NCBI GenBank assembly: GCA_963839165.1
Contig: CAWIUG010000036.1
Span: 248,001-312,000 of the forward strand
DNA: 64,000 bases
Direction: 5' to 3'
From: DATFVA01 sp963839165
Lineage (GTDB): Bacteria; Bacteroidota; Ignavibacteria; Ignavibacteriales; Ignavibacteriaceae
Made by a program: the position numbers and the translations under genes. Positions 1 to 13,358 of this stretch are shown in pieces. How positions within the stretch are numbered: position 1 is the first letter of the stretch; the number at the start of each line of letters is the position of its first letter. The notes under the pieces were generated by a model that saw only the letters and a list, made by a program, of their open reading frames with translations, was not told the origin of the DNA and searched no databases.

Positions 1-132
1 CTGACAAATATAAGACTCAGAACGATAAAGGATAATGCCCCTTCAGAAATCAGCTTTGGGCAATTAAAAATTGTTCTTGCACTTTTACAAAAACGTGCAG
101 CAGAGGCTGATGAACCAGATGACATAGGCTGA
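1..132 (+). CDS. C-terminal end of an unidentified protein (partial)
   Basis: An open frame runs from the first base to a TGA at 130-132, giving 43 residues that begin LTNIRLRTIKDNAPSEIS and end EADEPDDIG. The composition, an amphipathic helix followed by an acidic tail, looks like a natural protein end. The start lies outside the window, and 43 residues are too few to recognise a family. No gene follows before the rRNA terminator region, so this is the last gene of its transcription unit. Confidence 0.45.
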   Translation: MTNIRLRTIKDNAPSEISFGQLKIVLALLQKRAAEADEPDDIG

Positions 133-451
133 CCCTAAACTCAAGTTCAGAGAGTTCAGCTCTTCAGGACCTCAATGCAGATATATTGCTATAAATTTTA
201 TCCAGGTATTGTGTCTCTCCGATAGCTGTAACCACTTCTTTTTAACCGATCCCCATCTGCTTTAGCATGTGATGCTTCCGGAAATGCTCACAGGCTCCAT
301 AATGAGTCTTTAAAGTAAAGTAAAGTTTATCCATTTCTCATGTTGGTCACCATTCAGCAGCTGGATCGGGGGCTAATAAATTAATATTTGGCAGTCCACT
401 CGAGTTTATCCGCTCTTGCGTGACCCCTGCACGGATTATAATTATAGGGCA
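133..451. other. Intergenic region, no gene seen
   Basis: This stretch lies between the stop of the partial gene and the terminator hairpin of the rRNA operon. All frames are broken and no RNA gene or repeat was recognised. It is the meeting point of two convergent transcription units. Confidence 0.5.
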
Positions 452-484
452 TAAAAAAACCCCGATCGGATGAACGGGGTTTTA
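452..484 (-). terminator. Intrinsic terminator of the rRNA operon
   Basis: The 9-bp arms AAAACCCCG (456-464) and CGGGGTTTT (475-483) pair perfectly around a 10-base loop. Read on the minus strand, the hairpin follows the 5S gene by about 12 bases and ends in a run of seven T. The arms also carry A/T runs on both sides, so it may act on plus-strand transcripts too. Confidence 0.9.
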
Positions 485-494
485 TAAATTAAAA

Positions 495-611
<117 letters not shown>

Positions 612-716
612 TTTAAACTTTGTGCTGAATTGTATCAACATCTCAAAAAAATAAAGAAAGACTGAAAGAGCCAAGCCCAAACAAAAAGAGTGCTATCGTG
701 TGAATAAAAATTAAAC

Positions 717-3731
<3,015 letters not shown>

Positions 3732-3837
3732 GAAAATTTTTATTCACAGATAGTCTGTGCTCTTTCTGTTTGTTTTTTTTATGGCTCAGTAAAATTTTTC
3801 CGATTTTCATCAGAAAATATTTTTTACTCTTTCAATC

Positions 3838-3848
3838 TTTCAAAGAAC
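3838..3848 (-). promoter_or_regulatory. boxA antitermination site in the 16S-23S spacer
   Basis: On the minus strand this reads GTTCTTTGAAAG. It lies downstream of tRNA-Ala and upstream of 23S. The same GTTCTTTGA core occurs in the operon leader at 5810-5823. A boxA in both leader and spacer is normal for rRNA operons, where NusB/NusE bind the transcript. The assignment rests on sequence similarity and position. Confidence 0.6.
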
Positions 3849-3858
3849 AAATTTTTTG

Positions 3859-3931
3859 TGGAGCTAATCGGGATCGAACCGATAACCTCCGCCTTGCAAG
3901 GGCGGCGCTCTCCCAATTGAGCTATAGCCCC
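3859..3931 (-). tRNA. tRNA-Ala (anticodon TGC)
   Basis: This is a 73-base cloverleaf on the minus strand. The acceptor arms are GGGGCTA and TAGCTCC with discriminator A, the anticodon loop is CTTGCAA, and the T loop is TTCGATC. CCA is not encoded. It sits in the 16S-23S spacer, 59 bases after tRNA-Ile, the usual place for this pair. Confidence 0.97.
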
Positions 3932-3990
3932 AAAACTATTTAGTTTTAGGGTATCGGCTAACATTATGTTAAAACACACCCAAAGATTTG

Positions 3991-4064
<74 letters not shown>

Positions 4065-4179
4065 AGTTCCAGTTTATTAAAAAAAGAACTAATAAACCGA
4101 GCCGGATTTTTATAGTCAGACTCGTCAGAAAAAAAGAAAGAGTGAGTGTTTTAACTGTAGTAAAAGGTTTCGATTACTC

Positions 4180-5722
<1,543 letters not shown>

Positions 5723-5809
5723 TTGATTTAATGGCTTGTAATCTGGCGTATATAATTAATTAAGTACGCTTTGTTGAAACCATTTAACTGACGAGTTAAA
5801 TGTCACTCA

Positions 5810-5823
5810 CTCTATCAAAGAAC
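5810..5823 (-). promoter_or_regulatory. boxA antitermination site in the rRNA leader
   Basis: The minus strand reads GTTCTTTGATAGAG about 90 bases before the 16S 5' end. It shares its GTTCTTTGA core with the spacer copy at 3838-3848. Position and duplication support a role as boxA. Confidence 0.6.
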
Positions 5824-5859
5824 AAAATTTTATTTGAAACCTTCATTAAAGAAGGGTAT

Positions 5860-5890
5860 CAAATTTACTGCCTCTAACATCGAATGTCAA
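5860..5890 (-). promoter_or_regulatory. rRNA operon promoter, proximal (P2)
   Basis: On the minus strand TTGACA (5885-5890) is followed after 17 bases by TAAATTTG (5860-5867). The second box fits both the sigma-70 -10 element and the TAnnTTTG motif of Bacteroidota. It lies about 140 bases before the 16S 5' end. Confidence 0.7.
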
Positions 5891-5970
5891 GAGACTTTTA
5901 CCATCATTTCAATTTTTTTCATCAAATCTGCTGTTTTTTTTATGGCAAAACCATTTCTAAAACAGCCTTT

Positions 5971-6000
5971 CAAATATATAGGATTAATCAAGAATGTCAA
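5971..6000 (-). promoter_or_regulatory. rRNA operon promoter, distal (P1)
   Basis: On the minus strand TTGACA (5995-6000) is followed after 16 bases by TATATTTG (5971-5978). It repeats the TTGACATTC start of P2 and is preceded by A/T-rich sequence (about 6001-6060) that could act as an UP element. Tandem promoters are usual for rRNA operons. Confidence 0.7.
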
Positions 6001-6492
6001 GTTTTCAGACTTTTTAAAATGTCTTTTTTACTGTTTTTCACTTAACCGGAATTACTTTGTACTTTTCTCCGCATTCTTTCCTGCTTGTCTGTACTAACCT
6101 GGCCGCTATATTTATCTGCTTGCCTGCATTTTGTCCCGGCTGTGTTGACTTCGTTATACCGTAGCGATACCTGTACTACTTCTGCTATTGCTTTCCGGTA
6201 CGATAGGATGCGGTCTAATACCGGCACTGTATACTGTTTATGCGCTTGTTACAGGCCGAAGATGGCCGACAGAAGAGTGATTAGGGAATTTCAAAAGGTT
6301 CGTAAAAGGTACAGTAAGTAATCGGATGCGCGAGGTAATTTTTCTGACGTCAGCATCAAATCGCACCGTGGATTACTTATTTTCAATTGTGTAAAGAACA
6401 TTACTGCTTACAGAAAAGTGAGATTAACTTTTTAAATATATTTCTTTAAATTCAAAATGGAAATACTAAAAGGAATTATTCTAAATAGATAC
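6001..6492. other. Intergenic region upstream of the rRNA operon, no gene supported
   Basis: The first 60 bases are the A/T-rich upstream part of promoter P1. From there to 6492 I find no convincing gene. The longest plus-strand frame (6085-6321, 78 residues) is Cys/Arg-rich, has no ribosome binding site and resembles nothing I know. No RNA gene or repeat was seen. Confidence 0.5.
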
Positions 6493-6527
6493 GGAAAGGC
6501 GATAAATTAATCACCTTTCCCTTTTTT
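6493..6527. terminator. Hairpin downstream of the SLBB export gene
   Basis: Arms GGAAAGG (6493-6499) and CCTTTCC (6514-6520) are extended by GAT/ATC inside. A run of six T follows on the plus strand (6522-6527). It begins within 10 bases of the stop codon of the minus-strand gene at 6533. The T run is on the plus-strand side, so termination of the minus-strand transcript would rely on the stem alone. Confidence 0.45.
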
Positions 6528-6532
6528 CAGCT

Positions 6533-7966
6533 CTATTTGGTTAGGTTAACTATCAGTAGTGCGATTGTGGCTAAACTGCCGATTATACCTAGAAAAACGC
6601 TTACATTTCTTACATAGTAGTTAAATGATTTCACAAGTGTTCTTGGTACATAAATGTAATCACCTTCTTCTATAATCGCATTTTCTTTTTCGGCGGGAAT
6701 CCATTCTTTCGTTGCTGATTTAATGAGCATAATATCATCCCTGGCATATTCACCTTTTCCACCTGCCTCTTTTATGTAATACTCAAAGTCTTTGCCGGCT
6801 ACATAATTTACTTTTCCCGGTTCGGTTACCTGGCCGAAAACATATACAGTTTTTTCTTTAGCTGGTACAATTATCACGTCTCCGTCACTTACCAGGTAAT
6901 CTGACACATTTGAAGTTGTATCATTGATTTTGGTAAAGTCAACGGGACCGCTTTCCAGCAACAGCCTTAAATCGTTCTCCATCAGAAAATATGATGAATC
7001 CATTTCATCAACATTCGACATCCTGATCATCATCATATTCTGAAATCTTAACAGGAAATTTGTCAGCTTCTCATTAAGTACTTCCGGCATATTATTTAAA
7101 TTGACTCCATAATAGTTCTCCAGCAGTATGGGCAGACTATTTCCTGTGTAAAGCTTCGACCTTCTGAGCGAGGCATCCTGCTTGAATCCGCCGCTCTTTT
7201 CAATTACCTGCTTAATTGTGGTGTTATTCCTGGTTACTGGTATCCTGCCTGGATTATTAACTTCACCCGCAACGATTACGCTGAAGCCTTTTTTCTGTGT
7301 TTCCTTTGCTACTACTATTATTCCGTCTCCCCTCTCCAGAGCCGGATTACTGTCAATATCAGTTTTAATTATCTTAATTTCATCTCCGGTATAATTAAGG
7401 CGGTGAATCTCAACACCATCTATATTCTCATATGCCCCATTTATTCCCCGTGCAAGCTCAAGAGCATCCTGGAGGTGATCGCCTTCAACAAAGAAAAACT
7501 TACCCGGATTGTTTACCGCGCCTGAAACGGTAAACGAACTGTGCTCAAAGTCAGGCTGTGGAAAAATTATTACGTCATCGTTCTTAAGGTAGGGATTATT
7601 GGAAAAATCTCCGTTTAACCTGAACTTCTGAAGATCCAGATGCAGAACCTCTCCGGATGCCCTCTTTAATGTAATATTACGCAGTACGTAGTTGTTTAGT
7701 TTCTTATCAAGCTGTTCCAGGAGCTGAGGATCATTGGTGGTTTTTGACATTTCCACTTTGGCCTGGTCAAACATCCTTGTAACAAAAGCATCTACCCGCT
7801 CTGTAATCAATGCCGGAAAAGTACCTGTTATTACAAATTCGCCTCCGATAGTGACACTGATAGTCCCCATCTGCAGCATGTCGTTGTTGCTAAGTTTTGT
7901 ATCAATTTGTGCGTAGCTGTTTATAACAAAAACTACAAGGAACAGCGCACCAAAAAGTTTTTTCAT
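6533..7966 (-). CDS. Polysaccharide export protein with SLBB repeats
   Basis: This 477-residue envelope protein has a signal peptide (residues 1-19, ending in SYAQ). A polysaccharide-export-like N-terminal region follows, then three SLBB-type segments: FTVSGAVNNPGKF around 147, VIVAGEVNNPGRIPV around 232 and VYVFGQVTEPGKVNY around 373. A single C-terminal membrane helix (about 453-474) closes it. The family (Wza/BexD relatives) forms the outer-membrane or periplasmic part of capsule and exopolysaccharide exporters. A terminal helix is also how Wza-type proteins cross the outer membrane. The neighbour upstream in the transcript is RmlB, which makes a sugar-nucleotide precursor, so a surface polysaccharide role fits. 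No Wzc or Wzx partner is in the window. Confidence 0.85.
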   Translation of the reverse strand: MKKLFGALFLVVFVINSYAQIDTKLSNNDMLQMGTISVTIGGEFVITGTFPALITERVDAFVTRMFDQAKVEMSKTTNDPQLLEQLDKKLNNYVLRNITLKRASGEVLHLDLQKFRLNGDFSNNPYLKNDDVIIFPQPDFEHSSFTVSGAVNNPGKFFFVEGDHLQDALELARGINGAYENIDGVEIHRLNYTGDEIKIIKTDIDSNPALERGDGIIVVAKETQKKGFSVIVAGEVNNPGRIPVTRNNTTIKQVIEKSGGFKQDASLRRSKLYTGNSLPILLENYYGVNLNNMPEVLNEKLTNFLLRFQNMMMIRMSNVDEMDSSYFLMENDLRLLLESGPVDFTKINDTTSNVSDYLVSDGDVIIVPAKEKTVYVFGQVTEPGKVNYVAGKDFEYYIKEAGGKGEYARDDIMLIKSATKEWIPAEKENAIIEEGDYIYVPRTLVKSFNYYVRNVSVFLGIIGSLATIALLIVNLTK

Positions 7967-7997
7967 TTAAGCAGTCTTCCGTTGTTTATTGTATTTT

Positions 7998-9008
7998 TCA
8001 GAGTTGATATTGTAATTTATAATAGTCCTGGTATTCACCTGAGATTATCCTCCCCCACCACGTTTCGTTCTGGAGGTACCAGTCGATTGTTTTTTCTATT
8101 GCATCCTCAAATGTAAATTGCGGTTTCCATCCCAGCTCGCTCTGGATCTTTGTTGAGTCTATGGCATACCTTCTGTCGTGACCGGGACGGTCTTTCACAT
8201 ATTCAATCATACTCTCAGGTTTATTCAGATAGTTTAAGATCAGTCTTATTATCTCAATGTTCGGCATTTCATTAGATGCACCAATATTATAAACCTCGCC
8301 GGGTTTTCCATTCTGGAATACAAGGTCGATAGCACGGTTGTGGTCGTCTACAAAAATCCAGTCGCGCACGTTCATACCATCCCCGTAAACCGGAAGTTTT
8401 TTGCCGCTTAATGTATTTAATATCATCAGAGGGATGAGTTTCTCGGGAAATTGAAAGGGTCCATAATTGTTGGAACACCTGGTTACAACCACCGGCATCC
8501 CGTACGTATGGTGAAACGATAATGCCATCATATCCGCTGCGGCTTTGCTAGAGGAGTAAGGACTATTTGGCGAAAGCGGTGTTTTCTCAGTAAATAATCC
8601 ATCTTTGCCCAGACTTCCGTAAACTTCATCCGTGGAAATCTGTAAAAACTTTTCTACCCCGAATCTTCGTGAAGTCTCTAACAGAACGTTCGTGCCCAAT
8701 ACGTTTGTCCGGAAGAAAATCTCCGATCCCAATATACTCCTGTCGACATGAGATTCTGCCGCAAAATTTATAACATAATTTATCCCGAACTTCTCAAATA
8801 GATAACTCACAAGTTCAGGATTGGTTATGTCGCCTTTAATAAAATAAAAATTTGGATTATCCTCGCATTGAACAAGGTTCTCAAGATTCCCGGCGTAAGT
8901 AAGTTTATCAATGTTGATGATTTTATAATCGTCATGCTCATTGAGCACGAAGTTTATAAAATTACTGCCGATAAATCCCGCACCACCTGTTACTAAAATA
9001 TTTTTCAT
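7998..9008 (-). CDS. rfbB: dTDP-glucose 4,6-dehydratase
   Basis: RmlB/RfbB converts dTDP-glucose to dTDP-4-keto-6-deoxyglucose with bound NAD, the second step of dTDP-rhamnose synthesis. The 336-residue protein starts at MKNILVTGGAGFIGSNFI, the Rossmann GxxGxxG loop. It has the STDEVYG segment (Thr-Asp-Glu catalytic set) and YSSSKAAAD (Tyr-x3-Lys). The length is normal. A longer frame reaches 9083 but would overlap the preceding gene and add 25 residues absent from the family, so the ATG at 9008 is preferred. It starts one base after the stop of the upstream gene, so the two are probably co-transcribed. RmlA, C and D are not in this window. Confidence 0.93.
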   Translation of the reverse strand: MKNILVTGGAGFIGSNFINFVLNEHDDYKIINIDKLTYAGNLENLVQCEDNPNFYFIKGDITNPELVSYLFEKFGINYVINFAAESHVDRSILGSEIFFRTNVLGTNVLLETSRRFGVEKFLQISTDEVYGSLGKDGLFTEKTPLSPNSPYSSSKAAADMMALSFHHTYGMPVVVTRCSNNYGPFQFPEKLIPLMILNTLSGKKLPVYGDGMNVRDWIFVDDHNRAIDLVFQNGKPGEVYNIGASNEMPNIEIIRLILNYLNKPESMIEYVKDRPGHDRRYAIDSTKIQSELGWKPQFTFEDAIEKTIDWYLQNETWWGRIISGEYQDYYKLQYQL

Positions 9009-9009
9009 A

Positions 9010-9747
9010 TTAGAAAGCAAAAAATCCCAGGAAAATTCCTGTTTGAATGAATAAACTATTACCATTAAACCCGGAAGGAACATCAGCTAGATCCTGGTCA
9101 TTTTCTATCGTCCAGCTCTCTCCCAGCGAAAGCTGGTAGCCTCCCCCTACCCTGAGCGATACAAACCTGTAGATCGGAACATCAATATTCAGCGTAGGTG
9201 AAATCAGCCAGTAGGATCCGGATATCCTTCTGCTGATATTATCAGTAGGCGAACCGGTTGAGCTGAATTCTCCTGTAAGGTCATTCCAGGAAAATCCCCC
9301 CTTGTTTTTATAAATTTCAGCAGTGATACTTCCGCCTCCTATCATAGCACCTATGGATATCCCGAAGTCCCTTACAAAAGGTAGGGTGTACTCTATTGTC
9401 AGTCCCCCTCCACCTATTGAATAATCAACTTCTCTTCTGAAGTTGTCGGAAGATGATTGAACCATTTCGGAAGTAGTGCCGCTAAATCCTCCACCACCTA
9501 TTCTTAAAAACTTGATAAGTCCTATGTAAAAGAACCCTGCCCCGCCCGTGGTAAATATTGCCTTATTTGTCAGTTTGGGAAAATCGGTTGGGAGTGCATT
9601 ATTAAGGGGATCTATATTGGGGAAGATGAAACCTGGTGTAAATCCGCCGCCGCCGCCGAAAGGAGCATCAAAATATTTCGATTCCTGCGCCAGCAGTGCT
9701 GTCGTGATAAATAAACTCGTTATCAGAACCTGGTATATTTTTTTCAT
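9010..9747 (-). CDS. Secreted glycine-rich, probably outer-membrane protein
   Basis: The 245 residues start with a signal peptide (MKKIYQVLITSLFITTALLA, cleavage near AQES). The mature part is rich in Gly (GGGGGF near 31, GAGFFYIGLIKF, RIGGGGF) with alternating hydrophobic stretches and a terminal aromatic strand (FIQTGIFLGFFAF). That pattern is typical of a small outer-membrane beta-barrel. No named family was recognised. It is the first gene of the run with rfbB and the SLBB exporter, one base before rfbB. A structural or surface role linked to polysaccharide is possible but only inferred from position. Confidence 0.6.
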   Translation of the reverse strand: MKKIYQVLITSLFITTALLAQESKYFDAPFGGGGGFTPGFIFPNIDPLNNALPTDFPKLTNKAIFTTGGAGFFYIGLIKFLRIGGGGFSGTTSEMVQSSSDNFRREVDYSIGGGGLTIEYTLPFVRDFGISIGAMIGGGSITAEIYKNKGGFSWNDLTGEFSSTGSPTDNISRRISGSYWLISPTLNIDVPIYRFVSLRVGGGYQLSLGESWTIENDQDLADVPSGFNGNSLFIQTGIFLGFFAF

Positions 9748-9933
9748 AAATCTAAAGTTGTTAATTTATAAATTTATCAGAAAGATGACTGAAAAACAAA
9801 GGATCAGGTTAAAACTTACATAAACAAAAACCTTATTTTTAGTCACTAATTAGGGTATTCTGATGGAAATAGTTATGGTTGCAGTCAAAACTGCTCGTTG
9901 TAAAAAAATTATACTGAAAGGAGATTTGATTAA

Positions 9934-10794
9934 ATGGAACAACTGCTGGGAGCGCATACATCTATAGCCGGAGGGGTGTCGAAGGCTGTTGACCTGGCCG
10001 AAAAACTTAATTTTACTGCTATGCAGATCTTCAGCAAGAATAATAACCGCTGGTCTGCAAAACCTCTCGATGATACAGAGATTGAATTATTTAAAATGAA
10101 GCTCACTGAATCAAACATAGATTTCGTTGTTGTTCACGATTCTTACCTGATCAACCTTTGTTCATTAAGTGAAGAACTGCTTGAGAAATCGAGGGAGGCT
10201 TTCGTCGATGAACTTCTGAGATGCGAACTGCTCGGTATTCCTTACCTGAACTTCCATCCCGGTGCCCACGGTGGAATGGGTGAAGAAAAAGGTCTTAAGC
10301 TTATTGCGGAATCACTGAATATTGTACATCAGAAAACCAGAGATTTTAAGGTGAGCAGTATGCTTGAAGTAACAGCGGGACAGGGAACATCACTTGGATA
10401 TAGCTTCCAGCAGATCAGGGAAATCATCGACCTCGTGGAAGAAAAGGAAAGAATGTCGGTATGCATAGATACCGCCCATATTTTTGCTGCCGGTTATGAT
10501 ATCCGCGATCCCGGGAAATACCAAGAAGTAATAAAAGAGTTTGATGATATAATAGGATTGAACCTGCTGAAGTGCTTCCATATGAATGATAGTAAAAAAG
10601 AACTTGGCAGCCGGGTTGACCGTCACGCTCACATAGGTGAGGGTTTTATAGGGAAGAAAGGTTTTGCAAATATTATGAATGATAAGCGGCTTGCAAAAGT
10701 CCCGAAAATTCTTGAGACGCCCAAAGGAAAAGAACAGCTTGAGGATTTACAGAACCTGAAGGTTTTAAGAAGTCTTATTAAGAAGAAAAGTTAA
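9934..10794 (+). CDS. nfo: Endonuclease IV (deoxyribonuclease IV)
   Basis: This AP endonuclease cuts DNA 5' to abasic sites in base excision repair and uses three zinc ions. The 286-residue TIM barrel shows the metal ligands in order: VVHDSY (His), NFHPGAH (His), LEVTAGQG (Glu), CIDTAHIF (Asp, His), CFHMNDSK (His), RVDRHAHIGEG (Asp, His) and ILETPKG (Glu). Length is normal. The start has a good site (AAAGGAG, 11 bases upstream). It is a single plus-strand gene whose last 4 bases overlap the convergent DUF1460 gene. Confidence 0.95.
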   Translation: MEQLLGAHTSIAGGVSKAVDLAEKLNFTAMQIFSKNNNRWSAKPLDDTEIELFKMKLTESNIDFVVVHDSYLINLCSLSEELLEKSREAFVDELLRCELLGIPYLNFHPGAHGGMGEEKGLKLIAESLNIVHQKTRDFKVSSMLEVTAGQGTSLGYSFQQIREIIDLVEEKERMSVCIDTAHIFAAGYDIRDPGKYQEVIKEFDDIIGLNLLKCFHMNDSKKELGSRVDRHAHIGEGFIGKKGFANIMNDKRLAKVPKILETPKGKEQLEDLQNLKVLRSLIKKKS

Positions 10795-11669
10795 TCTTCC
10801 GAAAGATTTTTCTCGGTCGGATCAAGGGGTTTCAAAACCATGATACCCGTGTCTTTCTTCACTTTGTTGATGTATGATGCAAGGGGTTCTTCGGTTATCT
10901 GAACAGAAGTCCCCGGATGAGGCGCATGCAGCAGGTGTATTCTGTTATCCTCCATTCTTACAGCTATTCCTACGTGACTAACATCCAGTCCCGGTATGCT
11001 TGTGGTAAACGCAATTATGTCCCCGTTATCTATCTGGTTCTCAACAAACCCAACTCTTTCCTTCGGAACATAGAAATAGTTCCTGCGGTTGATCTCCGCC
11101 TCCTGTTTCCTGATTTCCTTCAAAAATTCAGGATGTCTTTTCAGCTGGGGGTAGCTTTCCGGATGAGACGACATAAAATTCACATGGAACTGTGTGGGTT
11201 TTCCGCCAACAAGTTCTGTAACGTCATCCACAATTCCTTTTTTCTCATTATCATATATCCAGTCGGTAAAGTAATGAAGCCTGCTTGGATATTTGTCAAT
11301 AACCCCGCTGCGGTATCTTATTTTCTGCAGCTCATTTTCATAGTCCTTAAAGGAAGTTTTACCCAGCTTAATAAGTCTTGCGAACACAAGCACATTCTCA
11401 ACAAAGGTGGTACAATCTAATCCCGTTAAGTTTATCACCAGTTCCTCATCACCCTTTTTCTCAATGCCATGCGATTCATAATTTGTTCCCATAAAAGTCT
11501 TTCCTATGTCAGCAACGATGTCCCTCATAGGTTCCTCAGCAAGGTCAGCCGAGGCGGCATATGAAAATTTCTGTCTGCAAATGGTGAGGTCACTATCTGA
11601 GAACACCTGTGAAAAGAGTGTCCCGGTAAATAAAATAATCAGCGAAAGTATTTTAATGGAGGTTCTCAT
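10791..11669 (-). CDS. DUF1460 family exported cysteine amidase/peptidase
   Basis: The 292-residue protein has a signal peptide (to about residue 20). Its fold belongs to the DUF1460 group of NlpC/P60-like enzymes, whose characterised members act as N-acetylmuramoyl-L-alanine amidases on cell-wall fragments. The catalytic Cys is in LTGLDCTTFVENV (about 85) and the His in DVSHVGIAVR (about 230). A third polar residue is probably in HLLHAPH (about 246). The gene is convergent with nfo and lies 14 bases after the dnaB stop, so it may be read with dnaB. Substrate is inferred from the family. Confidence 0.85.
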   Translation of the reverse strand: MRTSIKILSLIILFTGTLFSQVFSDSDLTICRQKFSYAASADLAEEPMRDIVADIGKTFMGTNYESHGIEKKGDEELVINLTGLDCTTFVENVLVFARLIKLGKTSFKDYENELQKIRYRSGVIDKYPSRLHYFTDWIYDNEKKGIVDDVTELVGGKPTQFHVNFMSSHPESYPQLKRHPEFLKEIRKQEAEINRRNYFYVPKERVGFVENQIDNGDIIAFTTSIPGLDVSHVGIAVRMEDNRIHLLHAPHPGTSVQITEEPLASYINKVKKDTGIMVLKPLDPTEKNLSED

Positions 11670-11683
11670 ATTAAATCTTTTTA

Positions 11684-13114
11684 TTATATGATATCTTCGT
11701 TATTCGGTATCATTGAGTATTCCTCTCTCTGCCTGGCGTGAGCAAGGTTTTCAAAACGGGCGTATTCTTTTACGAATGCAAGCCTGATATCACCTGTCGG
11801 TCCGTTTCTTTGTTTCCCGATGATCACCTCCGCTACTCCTTCGGTAGAGGTTCCATCGTCCATAAAGGTTTTAATTCCGTAATACTCAGGACGGTTAAGG
11901 AAGAGAACGACGTCGGCATCCTGCTCGATAGATCCTGATTCACGGAGATCTGAAAGCTGGGGACGCTTATCGTTCCTTGTCTCAACCGCACGGTTGAGCT
12001 GCGCAAGGGCTATTACAGGAATATTAAGTTCTTTTGCCAGCGACTTAAGTGACCGCGAAATATGTGAAATTTCTCTTTCCCGGCTTTCTGAGTTTGAGGG
12101 TCCCTGCATAAGCTGAAGGTAATCGATAACTATCATCCCGATATTTTTCTCCGCCTTTAGTCTCCTTGCTTTTGCCCTTATCTCAAGAACCGTTTGCGCT
12201 GGTGTATCATCAATGTAAAGAGGACTCTCAATCAGCTTATGAGCATTTTTACTCAGTTTAATTCCCTCTTCGGAAGGAAGCTTCCCTGTTCTTACCAGGT
12301 GCGCGTTAAGCCTTCCCTCTGCACATAACATACGAATTACCAGCTGTATCGTAGCCATCTCAAGACTGAACAATCCTACCGGCACTTTATGGTCCACCGC
12401 TGCATTACGCGCAAGGGTAAGAGCAAGTGCAGTTTTACCCATTGAGGGACGGGCGGCAATAATTATTAGATCGGATTTCTGGAACCCGCCAAGCATCTCA
12501 TCAAGCTCATAAAAACCTGTAGGTACTGAAAACTTTTGTTTCGTATTAGAATGGATTGCCTCGATATATTCCAGTGCATCCCTTACCGCGCGATCCATCC
12601 CGGTGAAGGATTTCTTAAGATGAGATTCGGTTATTTCAAATATCTTACGCTCTGCCTGGTCAAGTATATCAAAAGCATCCTCGGTTCCATCATAGGCTGC
12701 CTTTGCAATCTGGTGTGAACTGCTTATCAATCCCCTTAAAATTTCCTTCTCGAGAATAATTTTTGCATGGTATTCAATATTGGCGGCAGAGGAAATATTC
12801 TGCGACAACTTACTTAAATAAACTGCTCCTCCAGCCTCCTCAGCCTGCTCTCTCTTCTTTAGTTCTTCATAAAGAGTAACTGTGTCAATCGGCTCGCCCG
12901 ATTCAAACAGAGAGATCATTGCATCAAAGATCAGCTTATGCTGTCTAAGGTAAAAACTTTCTGTACTCAGAAGTTCAATTGCTTTGGGAACAGCCTCACG
13001 TTCAATCATCATAGCGCCTAGTACTGAGGCCTCTATATCTGTTGCTGCCGGGGGTTTCACATCTGCGGGGATGAGTTTGGAAATGTCTTCGTTATAATTT
13101 TTTGATCTGGCCAT
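11684..13114 (-). CDS. dnaB: Replicative DNA helicase DnaB
   Basis: DnaB is the hexameric helicase of the replication fork. At 476 residues it has the N-terminal primase-interaction domain (about 20-120, starting near IEASVLGAMM) and the RecA-like motor. Walker A is ARPSMGKTAL (about 222), Walker B is IVIDYLQLM (about 318), and the switch region is RESGSIEQDADVV (about 390). There is no intein or insertion. The gene starts a transcript and the DUF1460 gene follows 14 bases later. It lies next to DNA-repair genes (nfo, udg), but the grouping need not be functional. Confidence 0.96.
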   Translation of the reverse strand: MARSKNYNEDISKLIPADVKPPAATDIEASVLGAMMIEREAVPKAIELLSTESFYLRQHKLIFDAMISLFESGEPIDTVTLYEELKKREQAEEAGGAVYLSKLSQNISSAANIEYHAKIILEKEILRGLISSSHQIAKAAYDGTEDAFDILDQAERKIFEITESHLKKSFTGMDRAVRDALEYIEAIHSNTKQKFSVPTGFYELDEMLGGFQKSDLIIIAARPSMGKTALALTLARNAAVDHKVPVGLFSLEMATIQLVIRMLCAEGRLNAHLVRTGKLPSEEGIKLSKNAHKLIESPLYIDDTPAQTVLEIRAKARRLKAEKNIGMIVIDYLQLMQGPSNSESREREISHISRSLKSLAKELNIPVIALAQLNRAVETRNDKRPQLSDLRESGSIEQDADVVLFLNRPEYYGIKTFMDDGTSTEGVAEVIIGKQRNGPTGDIRLAFVKEYARFENLAHARQREEYSMIPNNEDII

Positions 13115-13358
13115 ATCTGCTTATTAAGAACTTAAATTGTTAACAACTTATCAACAAGATTTTGATGCTGTATAATTATGAAAAAATAGTTACAAGCATC
13201 TGCATATGCAAGTAAATTCGATAACACTTAGAAAGAAGTCGCGTTACATGAAAATATTTTTCCCTCCCGGCATCCGGTGATACCATTGAAAGGCTCTTCT
13301 CTGCCTTACAATCGTAGCCAGGTTCGCTAAACTAAGAGGATAAAATTGATATCCGGCG

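Noticed and set aside
6085..6321. 78-residue frame upstream of the rRNA promoters
   Set aside because: Odd composition, no ribosome site, no similarity that I can see.
10917..11420. 167-residue plus-strand frame opposite the DUF1460 gene
   Set aside because: The minus-strand gene has the signal peptide and catalytic motifs; this is its shadow.
13140..13165. Sequence resembling a DnaA box (TTATCAACA) upstream of dnaB
   Set aside because: A single copy with one mismatch in A/T-rich DNA; no cluster, so no support for an origin.
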